64,000 nucleotides of DNA from Mycobacterium sp. 852002-51057_SCH5723018 (GCF_001667035.1 NZ_LZIR01000008.1:62001-126000); one strand, 5' to 3'; shown: positions 11,455-20,668, counted from the first letter of the stretch. A program made the numbers and translations. Notes: generated by a model from the letters alone, not told the origin.

Positions 11455-11937
11455 GTGGATGTCAAGGAGGTGCTGCTACCGGGCGTCGGCCTTCGGTACG
11501 AGTTCACCAGCCATTCCGGTGACCGGATCGGCATCGTCGCGCGGCGCGGCGGCGATTTCGACGTCGTCCTGTATGCCCCCGACGACCCCGACCGGGCCCG
11601 TCCGGTGTTGCGTCTCACCGACGAGGAGGCCGACACCGTAGCCCAGATCCTGGGCGCGCCCCGGATCGCCGAACGCTTCACCGAGCTGACCCGCGAAGTG
11701 CCGGGCCTCGAGGCGGGTCAGGTCCACATCGAGCCGGGCAGCCCGTTCGTGGACCGGCCGCTGGGAGACACCCGCGCGCGTACCCGTACCGGTGCCTCGA
11801 TCGTCGCGATCGTGCGCGACGAAGACGTGCTCGCCTCGCCGGGCCCCGCCGAGACGCTGCGCCAGGGCGATGTCCTGATCGTCATCGGCACCGAAGAAGG
11901 CATCGCCGCCGTCCAGCAGATCGTCGAAAAGGGCTGA
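11455..11937 (+). CDS. TrkA-C (RCK_C) regulatory protein of a cation antiporter
   Basis: A soluble 160-residue protein, orthologue of Rv3237c. Residues about 75-158 form a TrkA-C/RCK_C domain ending DVLIVIGTEEGIAAVQQIVEKG. It starts at a GTG and ends 4 bp before the kefB-like gene, so the two are co-transcribed. The pairing resembles the KhtT-KhtU system of Bacillus, where a separate TrkA-C protein gates a CPA2 potassium/proton antiporter. I infer the same division of labour here. Confidence 0.85.
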   Translation: MDVKEVLLPGVGLRYEFTSHSGDRIGIVARRGGDFDVVLYAPDDPDRARPVLRLTDEEADTVAQILGAPRIAERFTELTREVPGLEAGQVHIEPGSPFVDRPLGDTRARTRTGASIVAIVRDEDVLASPGPAETLRQGDVLIVIGTEEGIAAVQQIVEKG

Positions 11938-11941
11938 GCCG

Positions 11942-13099
11942 GTGCAAGTTTCGGGGGCGCTGCTGTTCCAGCTCGGCGCCCTGCTTGCCACGCTGGCCGT
12001 ATTGGGCACCGTGGCACGCCGATTCGCGTTGTCCCCGATACCGGTGTACCTGCTGGCTGGTCTTTCGCTGGGCAAGGGCGGCCTGCTGCCGGTGGCCGCG
12101 GCCGGCGAGTTCATTGCCACGGCCGCGCCCATCGGCGTCGTGCTGCTGCTGCTGACGTTGGGTCTGGAGTTCTCCGCCACCGAATTCGCCAGCAGCCTGC
12201 GCCATCACCTGCCGTCCGCGGGTGTCGACATCGTTCTCAACGCCGCACCCGGCGCGGTGGCCGGCTGGCTGCTGGGCCTGGACGGAGTCGCCATCCTGGC
12301 CCTGGCCGGCGTCACCTACATCTCCTCGTCGGGCGTCGTCGCGCGCCTACTCGAAGACCTGGGCCGGCTCGGTAACCGGGAGACGCCGGCCGTGCTGTCC
12401 GTGCTGGTTCTCGAGGACTTCGCGATGGCGGCCTACCTGCCGCTGTTCGCGGTCCTCGCGTCGGGCGGCGGCTGGCTGGAGGCCGTGGGCGGTATGGCGG
12501 CCGCGATCGGCGCACTGCTGGCCGCGTTCGCCGCGTCGTACCGCTGGGGTCACCACGTCGGCCGGCTGGTCGAGCATCCCGATTCCGAGCAGCTGTTGCT
12601 CAGGGTCCTCGGGATCACCCTGATGGTGGCGGCGGTCGCAGAATCGCTGCGCGCCTCGGCCGCCGTCGGCGCCTTCCTGGTCGGGCTCACCCTGACCGGG
12701 GCAACGGCGGACCGGGCGCGCCAGGTGCTGGGCCCGTTGCGCGACCTGTTTGCCGCCATCTTCTTCCTGGCGATCGGCCTCTCGGTCGACCCCCGCGAGC
12801 TGCTTCCGATGCTTCCGGTGGCCCTGGCCCTGGCCGCCGTCACCGCCCTCACCAAGGTGGCCACCGGCGTGCTGGCCGCCCGGCGCGACGGCGTGGCGCG
12901 GCGCGGGCAGCTGCGCGCGGGCACCGCCCTGATCGCGCACGGCGAATTCTCGCTGATCATCATCGGATTGGTCGGCACGGCGATGCCCGCCGCCGCGGCG
13001 CTGGCCACGGCGTATGTCTTCGTGATGGCGATCGCGGGACCGGTGCTGGCCCGATACGGGGGCGGTTCGCTGCCCGCCGGCGCCGCGCCGCCGAAGTAG
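11942..13099 (+). CDS. kefB: CPA2 family potassium/proton antiporter (KefB-like)
   Basis: A 385-residue membrane protein with about twelve hydrophobic segments and the Na_H_Exchanger fold (LLTLGLEFSATEFASSL; AIFFLAIGLSVDPREL). It is shorter than E. coli KefB because it lacks the C-terminal TrkA-N domain; regulation is presumably supplied by the TrkA-C protein encoded just upstream. The start is a GTG. It corresponds to Rv3236c and probably exports K+ or Na+ in exchange for protons. Confidence 0.87.
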   Translation: MQVSGALLFQLGALLATLAVLGTVARRFALSPIPVYLLAGLSLGKGGLLPVAAAGEFIATAAPIGVVLLLLTLGLEFSATEFASSLRHHLPSAGVDIVLNAAPGAVAGWLLGLDGVAILALAGVTYISSSGVVARLLEDLGRLGNRETPAVLSVLVLEDFAMAAYLPLFAVLASGGGWLEAVGGMAAAIGALLAAFAASYRWGHHVGRLVEHPDSEQLLLRVLGITLMVAAVAESLRASAAVGAFLVGLTLTGATADRARQVLGPLRDLFAAIFFLAIGLSVDPRELLPMLPVALALAAVTALTKVATGVLAARRDGVARRGQLRAGTALIAHGEFSLIIIGLVGTAMPAAAALATAYVFVMAIAGPVLARYGGGSLPAGAAPPK

Positions 13100-13106
13100 C
13101 CCGTCT

Positions 13107-13664
13107 TCAACCAATGTGCAGGGCCACCACCTGCCACCGGTCGGTTGCGCCTCCCACGCCGCGCACCTGCTCCACCCGGCAGGCGATGGCGTGGATCCGG
13201 TCGCCGCGGCTGAATGACCCGGAAACCTCGGCGGCGGTCTCGGCGTCGTGGCGACCGGCCGGTTGCACCCGCAGCCGGCGCAGCACGGCGGCGCCCTGCC
13301 GCCCGATTGCCGAGCGGCCGATCGCGACCACCGAGTCCACCAGGCTGGGCGCCAGCACCGGTCGCAGCTGGGCGGCCGGACGGCGACGGTCGATGACTTC
13401 CAGCACCCGGCGCAGCGCCGCGTCGGCGAAGATCGCCGCCTGACGCATCGGCGGCGACGTGACCGGGGGGATCCCGGTCGCTTGGGGGTGCTTGCCCGGT
13501 TGACCGGGGTATGGGCGGCGCGGCACACGCGCGCGACGGCGCAGCGTGGAGCGCGAGGACTGCCGGCACGCGGGGACGTCTCGCCGCGCGGGCTCATAGT
13601 CGACGACGGGCGTCACGGCGAACGCCTCGGAGCCGGGCGTTTTCAGGACGGGACTAACGGTCAA
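13107..13664 (-). CDS. Rv3235-family protein of unknown function
   Basis: A 185-residue protein. The N-terminal third is Arg/Pro-rich and low complexity. The C-terminal about 100 residues are conserved with Rv3235 (ALRRVLEVIDRRRPAAQL to WQVVALHI) and resemble the C-terminal domain found in SecA-adjacent actinobacterial proteins. The frame is open to 13934 but would run into the divergent acyltransferase gene. The TTG at 13664 has a GGAGAG box six bases upstream and is the best start. It is convergent with kefB, 7 bp apart. No function is proposed. Confidence 0.7.
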   Translation of the reverse strand: MTVSPVLKTPGSEAFAVTPVVDYEPARRDVPACRQSSRSTLRRRARVPRRPYPGQPGKHPQATGIPPVTSPPMRQAAIFADAALRRVLEVIDRRRPAAQLRPVLAPSLVDSVVAIGRSAIGRQGAAVLRRLRVQPAGRHDAETAAEVSGSFSRGDRIHAIACRVEQVRGVGGATDRWQVVALHIG

Positions 13665-13848
13665 CGCGCACTCTCCATCTTCAGTGGTCGAAAGGGAGCT
13701 GCTGGAGAGTGGCAGACAGTGGTCATCATGGCACAACTCGAGCCAACCCGTACCCGCGCCGAGCTGTGCCCCGGCGGGGCGATTACCGTGGGCTGTACAT
13801 GCGTTCACTAAATGGCCCCAGGGCGAATTGACAAGGAGGACAGCGCCG

Positions 13849-15267
13849 ATGGTGACCAGGTTGTCCCCGGCGGACGCGTCCTTCTTCCGGCTGGAGAACA
13901 CCGCGACCCCGATGTACGTCGGATCGCTGTCCATCCTGCGCCGGCCGCGCTCAGGATTGAGCTACGAGACGCTCCTGGCCACCGTCGAACAGCGGCTGCC
14001 CCAGATACCGCGGTACCGGCAGAAGATCCGGGAAGTGCGGATCGGCATGGCCAGGCCGGTGTGGATCGATGATGCCGACTTCGACATCACCTACCACGTG
14101 CGGCAGTCGGCACTGCCCTCGCCGGGCAGCGACGAGCAGCTGCACGAGCTGATCGCGCGGCTGGCCGCCCGGCCGCTGGACAAGTCGCGGCCGCTGTGGG
14201 AGATGTACCTCGTCGAGGGCCTGGCCAAGAACCGCGTAGCGCTGTACAGCAAGTCGCACCAGGCCCTGATCAACGGCATGACCGCGCTCGAGATCGGCCA
14301 CGTCATCGCCGACCGGACGCGACGGCCGCCGCCGTTCCCCGAAGACATCTGGGTGCCGGAACGCGACCCCGGCAACACCCGCCTCGTGCTCGGTGCGATC
14401 GGGGACTGGCTGGCCGGCCCGGGCACCCAGCTGCAGGCCGTCAGCTCGGCGGTGGCCGGGGCGGTGACCAACTACGGCGAACTGCTGGACGCGGGCCGCC
14501 GCGTCATCGACCTCGCGCGCGCCGTGGCGCGCGGCACGGCACCCAGCAGCCCGCTCAACGCGACCGTTTCGCGGCATCGGCGGTTCACGGTCGCCAGTTG
14601 CCACCTCGAGGACTACCGCACCCTGCGCGCGCGGTACGACTGCGACGTCAACGACGTGGTGCTCGCCGTCATCGCCGGCGCGCTGGGCAACTGGCTGCTG
14701 TCGCGGGGGGTGGCGGTGTCACCGACCGCGACGATCCGCGCGATGGCCCCGCTTTCCGTCTACGCCGATGACCAACTGGACTCGACGGGCCCGGGCCAAA
14801 CCATCAGTCAGGTCACGCCGTTCCTGGTCGATCTGCCGGTGGGGGAGGCGAATCCGGTCGTGCGGCTGTCGCAGATCGCTCACACGACCGAGTCCAACGC
14901 GTCGTCGGCCAGCCTGGTCGACGCCAGGACCATCGTCACGCTGTCGGGATTTGCGCCACCCACTCTGCACGCCATGGGCATCCGGGTCGCCACCAGCTTC
15001 CCGAGCTTTTCCAAGCGCACGTTCAACCTGTTGATCACCAACGCCCCGGGGGCCCAGTCGCAGATGTACATCGCCGGCACCAAGCTGCTGGAGACCTACG
15101 CCGTGCCCCCGCTGCTGCACAATCAGGCGCTGGCCATCAGCGTGACGTCGTACAACGGGATGCTGTATTTCGGAATCAACGCCGACCGCGACGCGATGAG
15201 CGACGTCGATATGCTGCCGGGACTGCTCAGCCAAGCGCTGGAGGAACTCCTCGAGGCTTCCCGGTAG
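13849..15267 (+). CDS. WS/DGAT family acyltransferase, degenerate active site
   Basis: A 472-residue member of the wax ester synthase/diacylglycerol acyltransferase family, covering in one ORF what M. tuberculosis carries as two adjacent genes (Rv3234c/tgs3 and Rv3233c). The N-terminal LSPADASFFRLEN and the C-terminal YNGMLYFGINADRDAMSD blocks are typical. The catalytic HHxxxDG motif reads SHQALING (136-143): one His is kept, but the second, catalytic His is Gln138 and the Asp is Asn142. Activity is therefore doubtful. An AAGGAGG box precedes the ATG. Confidence 0.88.
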   Translation: MVTRLSPADASFFRLENTATPMYVGSLSILRRPRSGLSYETLLATVEQRLPQIPRYRQKIREVRIGMARPVWIDDADFDITYHVRQSALPSPGSDEQLHELIARLAARPLDKSRPLWEMYLVEGLAKNRVALYSKSHQALINGMTALEIGHVIADRTRRPPPFPEDIWVPERDPGNTRLVLGAIGDWLAGPGTQLQAVSSAVAGAVTNYGELLDAGRRVIDLARAVARGTAPSSPLNATVSRHRRFTVASCHLEDYRTLRARYDCDVNDVVLAVIAGALGNWLLSRGVAVSPTATIRAMAPLSVYADDQLDSTGPGQTISQVTPFLVDLPVGEANPVVRLSQIAHTTESNASSASLVDARTIVTLSGFAPPTLHAMGIRVATSFPSFSKRTFNLLITNAPGAQSQMYIAGTKLLETYAVPPLLHNQALAISVTSYNGMLYFGINADRDAMSDVDMLPGLLSQALEELLEASR

Positions 15268-15308
15268 TAGTAGGGGTGAAAATCGGTGTCCGGATCTATT
15301 ATTCGTGA

Positions 15309-16165
15309 GTGAGCACCCCGACGAGCAACGCCAAGGCGACGAAAAAGAAATCACCGCCGCCGGCCGCGCGCAAAATTTCCGATGCCGTCTACGAAGCCGA
15401 ATTGTTCGGGCTGCAAACCGAATTCGTGAAGCTGCAAGAATGGGTCCGACACTCGGGAACGCGCCTGGTGATCATCTTCGAAGGGCGCGACGGAGCGGGC
15501 AAAGGTGGGACCATAAAACGGATCACCGAATACCTGAACCCCCGCGTGGCCCGCATCGCGGCGCTGCCCGCGCCCAGCGATCGCGAAAGCGGCCAGTGGT
15601 ACTACCAGCGCTATATCGCCCACCTGCCCGCCCGAGGCGAAATCGTGCTGTTCGATCGGTCGTGGTACAACCGCGCCGGCGTGGAAAAGGTGATGGGATT
15701 CTGTACGCCGCAAGAGCATGCGCTGTTTTTGCGGCAGACTCCGGTCTTCGAGCAAATGCAATCGACGACGGGATATTATTGCGCAAGTATTGGTTCTCCG
15801 TTTCTGAGGCCGAACAGCCGCGCCGGTTCCGGGCGAGACTGAATGATCCTGTGCGGCAATGGAAACTCAGTCCTGTGGACCTGGAATCGCTGTATCGGTG
15901 GGAGGACTATTCGCGCGCCAAAGACGAGATGGTGGCGCGCACCGACACCCCGATCAGCCCGTGGTATGTCGTGGAATCGGACATCAAAAAGCACGCGCGG
16001 CTGAACATGATGGCCCATCTGCTGTCGACGATCGAATACCACGATGTGTCGCGGCCCAAGGTCAAACTTCCTAAAGAGCCGGTGGTGAGTGGGCGCTATG
16101 AGCGCCCGCCGCGCGAGCTGTCGACGTACGTCGACGACTACGCCGCCACCCTGATCGCGGAGTAG
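15309..16165 (+). pseudogene. ppk2: Polyphosphate kinase 2, one-base frameshift
   Basis: PPK2 transfers phosphate between polyphosphate and nucleotides. The first part reads in frame from the GTG at 15309 with Walker A EGRDGAGKGG (E58-G67) and Walker B EIVLFDRSWYNRAGVEKVMG. After FEQMQ at about 15760 the reading changes to nonsense. The remaining family sequence (DDGILLRKYWFSVSEAEQ, then the DPVRQWKLSPVDL lid region) continues in the next frame to 16165. Between the ATG codon at 15756 and the ATC at 15761 there are two bases instead of three, so one base is missing, most simply from a short A run. This is either a real disruption or a sequencing error. Rv3232c is the orthologue. Confidence 0.88.
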
Positions 16166-16684
16166 GTGCCCACTATCGAGGTCTACATCCCGGCCACCTT
16201 GGCCATGTTGCAGCGGCTCGTCGGCGAGGGGTCGTTGCGGCCCGTCAACGGCACCGCGTTCGCGGTGACGCCGACGCTGCGCGAGGCCTACGCGGAGGGC
16301 GACGACGACGAGCTCGCCGAGGTGGCGCTGCGCGAGGCCGCGCTGGCGTCGCTGCGACTGCTGGCCGACGATCTGGCTAACGCGTTGCCGCCGCGGCGCG
16401 CGGTGTTGGCCGCCGAGGTCGACTTGGGCGAATCCGGGGTCACCTATCGGCCCGATCTCGACGATGCTGTGGTCAGGCTGGCCGGTCCCATCACCATGGA
16501 CCAAGTCGTCGCCGCGTACGTCGACAACGCGGCGGCCGAGCCGGCCGTGACGAAGGCGATCGAGGCCATCGACGCCGCCGACCTGGGCGACGAGGACGCC
16601 GAGCTGATCGTCGGCGACGCTCAAGACCACGATTTGGCGTGGTACGCCAACCAGGAGCTGCCGTTCCTGCTCGAGCTGCTCTAG
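16166..16684 (+). CDS. Conserved hypothetical protein (Rv3231c-like)
   Basis: A 172-residue acidic protein starting with a GTG that abuts the ppk2 stop codon, so it is co-transcribed and probably translationally coupled. It opens MPTIEVYIPATLAMLQRLV and ends DLAWYANQELPFLLELL, both well conserved in actinobacterial orthologues. There is no signal peptide or membrane segment. I assign no function. Its strict linkage to ppk2 may mean a shared role. Confidence 0.8.
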   Translation: MPTIEVYIPATLAMLQRLVGEGSLRPVNGTAFAVTPTLREAYAEGDDDELAEVALREAALASLRLLADDLANALPPRRAVLAAEVDLGESGVTYRPDLDDAVVRLAGPITMDQVVAAYVDNAAAEPAVTKAIEAIDAADLGDEDAELIVGDAQDHDLAWYANQELPFLLELL

Positions 16685-16884
16685 CCGCGCGCGTTGACAT
16701 TGGCCACCGGTGATGCCGCCTAGAGCGGTGCTCCAAGCATGACGTCAATGCTTGTGCCACACCGCAAACGGGGCATGCAGGATGTGGTGCCCGGATGTCA
16801 GACGGGGAGCGCCCTGCCCGCCGCCGACTACCAATCCGAATTCGAAATGTGACGCATTCGGGAGTGCTAGGCCTAGCTACGCTT

Positions 16885-16910
16885 CCGTAAGTTACGGTAC
16901 CGTAGGTTTC
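16885..16910. promoter_or_regulatory. Palindromic operator/promoter of the desaturase reductase gene
   Basis: CCGTAA-G-TTACGG (16885-16897) is a perfect inverted repeat, and TACGGTACCGTA (16893-16904) is a second overlapping one. The half-site CGTAGGTTTC (16901-16910) matches 9 of 10 bases of the half-site in front of desA3. A TACCGT box at 16898-16903 is a possible -10. The arrangement suits a TetR-type repressor; which one is unknown. Confidence 0.65.
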
Positions 16911-18125
16911 GTGGAGCACACCGAACCGACCACAATGTTGGACGTAAGTCATACGCCGCATAGTGAGCAGGAGCTTCCGCTGGGCAGACGTAACCCCTCG
17001 ATTAGGGGCAATATCATCGACACCAAGCGGCCGGTTGTCGTCGGGGCCGACCGGCATCCGGGCTGGAATGCGCTACGCAACCTAGCCGCGCGCATCACCA
17101 CGCCGCTGCTGCCCGACGACTATCTGCATCTGGCCAATCCGCTGTGGTCCGCCCGGGAATTGCGGGGCCGCATCCTCGAGGTGCGCCGGGAAACCGAGGA
17201 CTCCGCGACTCTGGTGATCAAACCGGGTTGGGGCTTCAGCTTCGACTATCAGCCCGGCCAGTACATCGGGATCGGGCTGCTGGTCGACGGGCGTTGGCGC
17301 TGGCGGTCCTATTCGCTGACGTCGTGCCCGGCCGAGGCGCCCGGGTCACCGCGCACCGTGACGATCACCGTCAAGGCGATGCCCGAAGGGTTCCTCTCCA
17401 CCCACCTGGTGGCCGGCGTCGAGCCCGGGACCATCGTCCGGCTGGCCGCCCCGCAGGGCAACTTCGTACTGCCCGACCCGGCGCCGCGCTCCATCCTGTT
17501 CCTGACCGCCGGCTCCGGGATCACGCCGGTGATGTCGATGCTGCGGACGTTGGTGCGGCGCAACCAGATTGGTGACATTACGCACGTGCATTCGGCGCCG
17601 ACGGAATCCGACGTGATGTTTCGCGCGGAGTTGGCCGCCCTCGCGTCCCACCAGCCGGGCTATCGCCTGCAGCTGCGGGAGACCCGCAAGCAGGGCCGGC
17701 TCGACCTCGCTTCGCTCGAGCACGAGGTGCCGGACTGGCGCGAACGCCAGACCTGGGCGTGCGGGCCGGAGGGCATGCTCGCCCACGCCGAAAGGGTCTG
17801 GTCGGCGGCGGGCATCGGCGACCGGCTGCACCTGGAGCGATTCGCGGTGTCCAGGGCCGCGCCCGCCGGGGCCGGCGGAACGGTCACGTTCGTCCGAAGC
17901 GGGCGCGCGGTTTCGGCCGATGCCGCGACGTCGTTGATGGACGCGGGTGAAGGAGTCGGGGTGCAGATGCCGTTCGGCTGCCGGATGGGCATCTGCCAGT
18001 CGTGCGTGGTCAGCTTGGTGGAGGGCCACGTCCGCGATCTGCGCACGGGCCAGGAGCACGAGCCCGGCACCCGGATCCAGACCTGCGTGTCGGCCGCCTC
18101 GGGCGATTGCGCGCTCGACATCTAA
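16911..18125 (+). CDS. Ferredoxin-type oxidoreductase, electron donor to DesA3
   Basis: A 404-residue orthologue of Rv3230c, which passes electrons from NADPH to the stearoyl-CoA desaturase DesA3. An FAD-binding ferredoxin-reductase barrel contains [13 protein letters not shown]. The NAD(P) domain contains [19 protein letters not shown]-terminal plant-type [2Fe-2S] domain has CRMGICQSC and a distal Cys in IQTCVS. The GTG at 16911 lies directly after the operator and could be a leaderless start. An ATG at 16935 is the alternative. It is followed by desA3 after an 84-bp gap holding a second operator. Confidence 0.9.
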   Translation: MEHTEPTTMLDVSHTPHSEQELPLGRRNPSIRGNIIDTKRPVVVGADRHPGWNALRNLAARITTPLLPDDYLHLANPLWSARELRGRILEVRRETEDSATLVIKPGWGFSFDYQPGQYIGIGLLVDGRWRWRSYSLTSCPAEAPGSPRTVTITVKAMPEGFLSTHLVAGVEPGTIVRLAAPQGNFVLPDPAPRSILFLTAGSGITPVMSMLRTLVRRNQIGDITHVHSAPTESDVMFRAELAALASHQPGYRLQLRETRKQGRLDLASLEHEVPDWRERQTWACGPEGMLAHAERVWSAAGIGDRLHLERFAVSRAAPAGAGGTVTFVRSGRAVSADAATSLMDAGEGVGVQMPFGCRMGICQSCVVSLVEGHVRDLRTGQEHEPGTRIQTCVSAASGDCALDI

Positions 18126-18138
18126 AGGCTACTCACAG

Positions 18139-18162
18139 GTAACCTACGGATTCGTAGGTTAC
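18139..18162. promoter_or_regulatory. Perfect palindromic operator in front of desA3
   Basis: GTAACCTACG and CGTAGGTTAC are exact inverted repeats around GATT. TACGAT (18160-18165) overlapping the right arm is a plausible -10. The shared half-site with the upstream operator suggests that one regulator controls both genes. Confidence 0.8.
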
Positions 18163-18209
18163 GATAACGTAAGTAAGTAAGCGATAACGACAGCAGGGAG
18201 AAAAGGACG

Positions 18210-19502
18210 ATGGCGATCACCGACGTCGACGTATTCGCCCATCTGACGGACGCTGACATCGAGAGCCTGGCCTTTGAGCTCGACGCCATCCGCCAGGACA
18301 TTGAAGACTCTCGTGGAGCGCGCGACGCCCGCTACATCCGCCGCACCATCGCGGCGCAGCGCACGCTGGAGGTGGCCGGCCGGCTGATGCTGGCCGCCGG
18401 TTCCCGGCGTTCGGCATGGTGGGCGGGAACCGCGACCCTGGGCGTGGCCAAGATCGTCGAGAACATGGAGATCGGCCACAACGTCATGCACGGCCAGTGG
18501 GACTGGATGAACGACCCGGAGATCCACTCCTCGACGTGGGAGTGGGACATGAGCGGGTCGTCCAAGCACTGGCGCTACACCCACAACTTCGTGCACCACA
18601 AGTACACCAACATCCTCGGGATGGACGACGACGTCGGCTACGGCTTGCTGCGCGTCACCCGCGACCAGCGCTGGAAGCGCTTCAACCTCTTCAACCTCGT
18701 CTACAACACCATGCTTGCGCTGCTCTTCGAGTGGGGCGTCGGCCTGCAGCACGTCGAGCTCGGCAAGATCGCCAAGAAGCGGATGGAGCAGGACGACGCC
18801 CGGCAGCGGGTCGACGAGTTCCTGGCCAAGGCCGGTCGGCAGGTGTTGAAGGATTACGTCGCGTTCCCGGCGCTGACCGCGCTGTCGCCCGGCGCGACGT
18901 ACACCTCGACGTTGAAGGCCAACGCGCTTGCCAACGTGATCCGCAACGTGTGGGCCAACGCCGTCATCTTCTGCGGCCATTTCCCCGATGGCGCAGAGAA
19001 ATTCACCAAGACCGACATGATCGGCGAAACCAAGGGCCAGTGGTATCTGCGCCAGATGCTGGGCAGCGCCAACTTCGAGGCGGGGCCGGTGCTGCGGTTC
19101 ATGAGCGGCAACCTCTGCCACCAGATCGAGCACCACCTGTACCCCGATCTGCCCAGCAACCGTCTGCACGAGATCTCGGTGCGGGTGCGCGCGGTCTGCG
19201 ACAAGTACGACTTGCCCTACACCACGGGGTCTTTCCTGGTGCAATACGGCAAGACGTGGCGCACGATCGCCAAGTTGTCGCTGCCCAACTCCTACCTGCT
19301 CGCCGACGCCGACGACGCGCCGGAGACCCGCAGCGAACGGATGTTCGCCGAACTGGAGCCGGGCTTCGCCGGCACCGATCCGGCGACCGGACGGCGCCGC
19401 GGGCTGAAGACGGCGATCACCACTGTCCGCGGCTGGCGGCGCGACCGGCGCGCTAAGAAGCAAGCGGAGCGAACGATCAGGGACAACGGCCTGGCGGCCT
19501 AG
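18210..19502 (+). CDS. desA3: Acyl-CoA delta-9 desaturase DesA3
   Basis: A membrane di-iron desaturase of 430 residues that makes oleoyl-CoA from stearoyl-CoA. The three histidine boxes are GHNVMHGQ, HNFVHHKYTN and HQIEHHLYPD. Hydrophobic stretches lie between the boxes as expected for membrane FADS proteins. A strong AGGGAGAAAAGGA box precedes the ATG. The C-terminus is basic (WRRDRRAKKQAERTIRD). It is the Rv3229c orthologue and works with the reductase encoded upstream. The palindrome at 18139-18162 indicates repressor control, presumably responding to acyl-CoA supply. Confidence 0.95.
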   Translation: MAITDVDVFAHLTDADIESLAFELDAIRQDIEDSRGARDARYIRRTIAAQRTLEVAGRLMLAAGSRRSAWWAGTATLGVAKIVENMEIGHNVMHGQWDWMNDPEIHSSTWEWDMSGSSKHWRYTHNFVHHKYTNILGMDDDVGYGLLRVTRDQRWKRFNLFNLVYNTMLALLFEWGVGLQHVELGKIAKKRMEQDDARQRVDEFLAKAGRQVLKDYVAFPALTALSPGATYTSTLKANALANVIRNVWANAVIFCGHFPDGAEKFTKTDMIGETKGQWYLRQMLGSANFEAGPVLRFMSGNLCHQIEHHLYPDLPSNRLHEISVRVRAVCDKYDLPYTTGSFLVQYGKTWRTIAKLSLPNSYLLADADDAPETRSERMFAELEPGFAGTDPATGRRRGLKTAITTVRGWRRDRRAKKQAERTIRDNGLAA

Positions 19503-19511
19503 CTTTCCCCT

Positions 19512-19575
19512 GCGCCGAACGTGCGAAGGCTGCGAAATCGCGCGCGATTTTTCGCAGTGACTGCACACTCGGCGC
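19512..19575. terminator. Nested double hairpin downstream of desA3
   Basis: The inner stem, GCGAAATCG with its near complement, spans about 19531-19556. The outer arms GCGCCGAACGTGC (19512-19524) and GCACACTCGGCGC (19563-19575) pair at 11 of 13 positions. Placement directly after the desA3 stop points to a terminator. Related GTGTGC-type arms occur in other intergenic gaps of this window. Confidence 0.6.
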
Positions 19576-19611
19576 GGCTACGCTCGAGGAAGCGCAAGGA
19601 AAGGCAGCGCC

Positions 19612-20148
19612 ATGCTCGCAGCATTCGGATTCGAGACCCTGGGTGTAGTCGTCGGGGACATGTATTTCGTCGATCCGAGCCCCCTCGCCGGTCAGGAAAC
19701 CCCGGAACGGGGAGTCAGGCTGGAACTGCGCCTCGTCGACCGGGCCGATCCCCGGGGCTCGATCTACGCAGGCATCCCGATCGCCTTCGGCCGCCCGGTG
19801 TGGCGCGTGGACCTGTTCGGATCCACGGAGAGCCCGCCCGGGACGCTGGACCGGGCCCATCACCATCCCCGTTTCGACGGTTGGGAACCCGGCCGTCGGC
19901 ACTTCGTCCCGGAGCTGTCGGCCGACCCGCCGTCCTGGCTGGCCGCTCAGCTGGCCGACCCGGCGGCTGTGCTGGCCCGCGCGGGCGTCGACGCCGATGA
20001 GGTGACCGAAGCCGATGTGACCGGACTCGTCGCGGCCGCGCCGGAGATCGTCGCCGTCGTGAAACGGATGCTCGACGGCGTGCGGAACGGGGAATTGGCA
20101 CCGGCCCCTGCCGAGCCGGTTGCCGCCGCCCGCACGGGGTGGCTCTAA
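19612..20148 (+). CDS. Hypothetical protein, 178 residues
   Basis: I do not recognise this protein. It starts at an ATG preceded by AAGGAAAGG. The protein is soluble in appearance, with RAHHHPRF near residue 84 that could bind metal, and an Ala/Pro-rich C-terminus. GC-rich third positions and the ribosome binding site support a real gene. It lies in a block absent, as far as I know, from the desA3-rsgA junction of M. tuberculosis. Confidence 0.7.
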   Translation: MLAAFGFETLGVVVGDMYFVDPSPLAGQETPERGVRLELRLVDRADPRGSIYAGIPIAFGRPVWRVDLFGSTESPPGTLDRAHHHPRFDGWEPGRRHFVPELSADPPSWLAAQLADPAAVLARAGVDADEVTEADVTGLVAAAPEIVAVVKRMLDGVRNGELAPAPAEPVAAARTGWL

Positions 20149-20158
20149 GACGGTCCGT

Positions 20159-20656
20159 TCACGACCCGTTGGTCACCTTGGCGGCCAGGGCCGCCAGCTT
20201 GGCGTCGAGGTTTTCTGCGGCGCTGAGCAATTCCGCGTTCGGCTCGACCACCATCAGCGATGACGGCTTGACGTAGGTCAGGCTGCTCCGGCCGTCGCCC
20301 TCGTCGAGGAGTAGCAACTCGACCGGGGCGAACAAGCCGGCAGTCACGTCGTGCCGCAGCATCGTGATGGCGATCAGCGGGTTGCCGAGGATGACGCGCA
20401 TCGCCTTGCGGTCGATGCCCGCGTTGGCGATCCAGGCGCCGTGGTCGATCAGGGAGATCAGCATGAATCCGCTTGGTCCGACGTGGGTTTCGACCCGCTG
20501 CCGGTAGGAATCCCAATCGTCGGTGGCAATCGCCAATTCGCTGATCGGCACCGGCTTGTCGCCGATGTCGGCCAGCAGCGCGGCGAGCAGCTCGTCGTAG
20601 CTCTTGGCAGCGTCGTAACGCACCCGCACACCGTCGAACCGGATCTCCTGCGACAT
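20159..20656 (-). CDS. DUF302-family protein
   Basis: A 165-residue protein whose central part (LISLIDHGAWIANAGI, AMRVILGNPLIAITMLRHDVTAGLFAPVE) matches the DUF302 fold. DUF302 proteins have no firm biochemical role. There is no signal peptide. It follows the thiolase gene by 12 bp on the same strand and is probably co-transcribed with it. It converges with the hypothetical gene ending at 20148. Confidence 0.8.
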   Translation of the reverse strand: MSQEIRFDGVRVRYDAAKSYDELLAALLADIGDKPVPISELAIATDDWDSYRQRVETHVGPSGFMLISLIDHGAWIANAGIDRKAMRVILGNPLIAITMLRHDVTAGLFAPVELLLLDEGDGRSSLTYVKPSSLMVVEPNAELLSAAENLDAKLAALAAKVTNGS

Positions 20657-20668
20657 ACCTACGCCCCC

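Noticed and set aside
13684..13848. Extended N-terminus of the acyltransferase from 13684
   Set aside because: The ATG at 13849 has an AAGGAGG box and the family N-terminus; the extension overlaps the divergent Rv3235-like gene's start region.
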